In this document: piece by piece, positions 62,122 to 64,000 of the stretch | How positions within the stretch are numbered: position 1 is the first letter of the stretch | How the letters are laid out: the number at the start of each line of letters is the position of its first letter | Source: Enterococcus wangshanyuanii | Lineage (GTDB): Bacteria; Bacillota; Bacilli; Lactobacillales; Enterococcaceae | Reading direction: 5' to 3' | DNA: 64,000 nucleotides | Assembly: GCF_002197645.1 (NCBI RefSeq) | Contig: NZ_CP021874.1 | Span: 1,302,001 to 1,366,000 of the forward strand | Notes under the pieces: generated by a model | Told to the model about the DNA's origin: nothing | The model's database searches: none | The model's input: the letters and a program-made list of their open reading frames with translations, nothing else | Translations under genes and position numbers: made by a program

Positions 62122-62832
62122 CTAACTAACTACTTGTTTTGGTAAGTTTTCATAGAAAGCTGCTTTCGTAGCTGTTATATAAGGAGTTAACCATAAGTAG
62201 CCAATTCCAGCTGTAAGAATTGCTAAAATATGCCAACCAATGAAACTTAAATCCAATAGGAATAATTGACCTTTATAGCCATTCATTAGCTGACGGCTCC
62301 GCGTGATGCAGTTTAAAAAGCCAGGACGCTCTCCTGTTTCTTCATAGACATCATAATAAACAAAATAGGCCTGTGAATAAGCATAGCCTTTGATGATCCC
62401 TGGTATAACCAATAATAGCGACCATAAGAAAATGAAAATCGTCATTAATAGATACACACAGATCACGCCTAAAATCACTGGACCGGAAAATCCGCGAAAG
62501 GCATCAGAAAATGGACGGATTTCTTGTCTTTTTCCTCGTAACAAATCAAGATATGTCCATGAAATCCCTGCACTAAATAATGCAGCAATCAGCCCTCCGA
62601 CTAATCCGCCGCCACCGCCGCCGCTCGAATTCCCATCATAGCTTGCGGTACTGCTCATTACATCTGGATTGTTTTGAACAAATAGAAATACTGGTAATAC
62701 AAGTAAGATAAACAAAATAAGACCGATTGCAATTGAAATCAAAGTAGGGACCAATGACATCAAAACACTATCCTTCCAGCGTCCACGAAGAACTGCTTTT
62801 GCTTCTGTTTTTAATTCAGCTCTTGTTTTCAT
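62122..62832 (-). CDS. DUF975 family membrane protein
   Basis: 236 residues, about five helices. Starts with RAELKTEAKAVLRGRWKDSV, the DUF975 hallmark, with a Gly-rich loop (SSGGGGGGLVGG) in the middle and the family ending GIGYLWLTPYITATKAAFYE. Function unknown. Single gene between terminators; AAAGGAGTGAAGTTTT precedes the ATG. Confidence 0.88.
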   Translation of the reverse strand: MKTRAELKTEAKAVLRGRWKDSVLMSLVPTLISIAIGLILFILLVLPVFLFVQNNPDVMSSTASYDGNSSGGGGGGLVGGLIAALFSAGISWTYLDLLRGKRQEIRPFSDAFRGFSGPVILGVICVYLLMTIFIFLWSLLLVIPGIIKGYAYSQAYFVYYDVYEETGERPGFLNCITRSRQLMNGYKGQLFLLDLSFIGWHILAILTAGIGYLWLTPYITATKAAFYENLPKQVVS

Positions 62833-62920
62833 AAAACTTCACTCCTTTCTTTCATTAATACAATTAGTATAACAAATATTTAGATTTTACAAAAAATATA
62901 CGCATTCTTTTTTCAAAAAA

Positions 62921-62966
62921 AAAAACACTACCTTCTCTATGAAACTATAGAAAAGATAGTGTTTTT
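62921..62966 (-). terminator. Terminator after eno
   Basis: AAAAACACTATCTTTTCTAT / ATAGAGAAGGTAGTGTTTTT stem (minus strand) with a run of T; about 58 bp after the stop. Confidence 0.9.
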
Positions 62967-63023
62967 GATTAGCGATTTTTCTTCTACTTATACGATCATC
63001 TAAGAATCTTTACTAAAGATCTC

Positions 63024-64000
<977 letters not shown>

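Overview
The window is AT-rich chromosomal DNA of a low-GC Gram-positive bacterium, almost certainly an Enterococcus related to E. faecalis. Evidence: the strings of core Firmicutes genes (ftsEX-prfB-secA-hpf-comFC-comFA; clpX-engB-yidD; eno), strong GGAGG ribosome sites, a perfect CodY box, a preQ1-II riboswitch (a Lactobacillales trait), a MupG-type muropeptide-sugar operon and many small Lactobacillales-only families. Most genes lie on the minus strand. I see no insertion sequence, prophage, CRISPR array or rRNA.

Layout. 1-2100: deoxyribonucleoside catabolism (pdp, cut by the window edge, deoC and a SorC-type DeoR). 2158-4320: organophosphate (UhpT/GlpT-like) antiporter with a protein-tyrosine-phosphatase-like gene behind a promoter carrying a likely cre site. 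4443-10041: the phosphate operon pstS-pstC-pstA-pstB1-pstB2-phoU; pstS is separated from pstC by 583 bp holding PhoP-box-like repeats and a three-copy 120-bp tandem repeat. 10215-20075: cls, ftsX, ftsE, prfB (with the programmed +1 frameshift), secA, hpf, comFC, comFA. 20240-24307: lone PTS EIIB, small proteins, yigZ, a chromosomal Tad2-domain gene, an SDR, riboswitch-controlled queT and a GntR regulator. 24644-29693: a 1,415-residue acyl-CoA-dehydratase-activase-like protein divergent from a TetR regulator. 30386-30548: tRNA-Gln and tRNA-Tyr. 30957-33174: a self-contained sortase, surface protein and membrane protein cluster. 33412-38659: a branched-chain amino-acid ABC importer with a CBS-ACT protein, under a CodY box. 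38964-42493: ROK kinase, yidD, engB, clpX. 43844-48689: MurNAc-type sugar operon (EIIC, small membrane protein, mupG, anmK, RpiR regulator). 49244-51773: an unexplained HEAT/SseB-like/small-protein operon. 51946-56363: galE, small proteins, M20 amidohydrolase and its MFS transporter. 56724-61364: a two-component system between a DUF4822-like lipoprotein and an FMN-binding-like lipoprotein. 61526-64000: nucleoside deoxyribosyltransferase, DUF975 membrane protein and enolase (cut by the window edge).

Regulation visible in the DNA is unusually readable: a CodY box at livJ, a cre-like site at the uhpT-like gene, a GntR-type palindrome, a DeoR palindrome, an inverted repeat at the PTS operon, and internal hairpins that probably set a high ratio of binding protein to permease in both the pst and liv operons. 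A family of intergenic repeats (about 80-370 bp, with gagacaaaaa / ttttgtctc ends) recurs at four gene ends. The least explained parts are the two lipoprotein genes around the two-component system, the private sortase cluster, the SseB/HEAT operon and the pst leader repeats.
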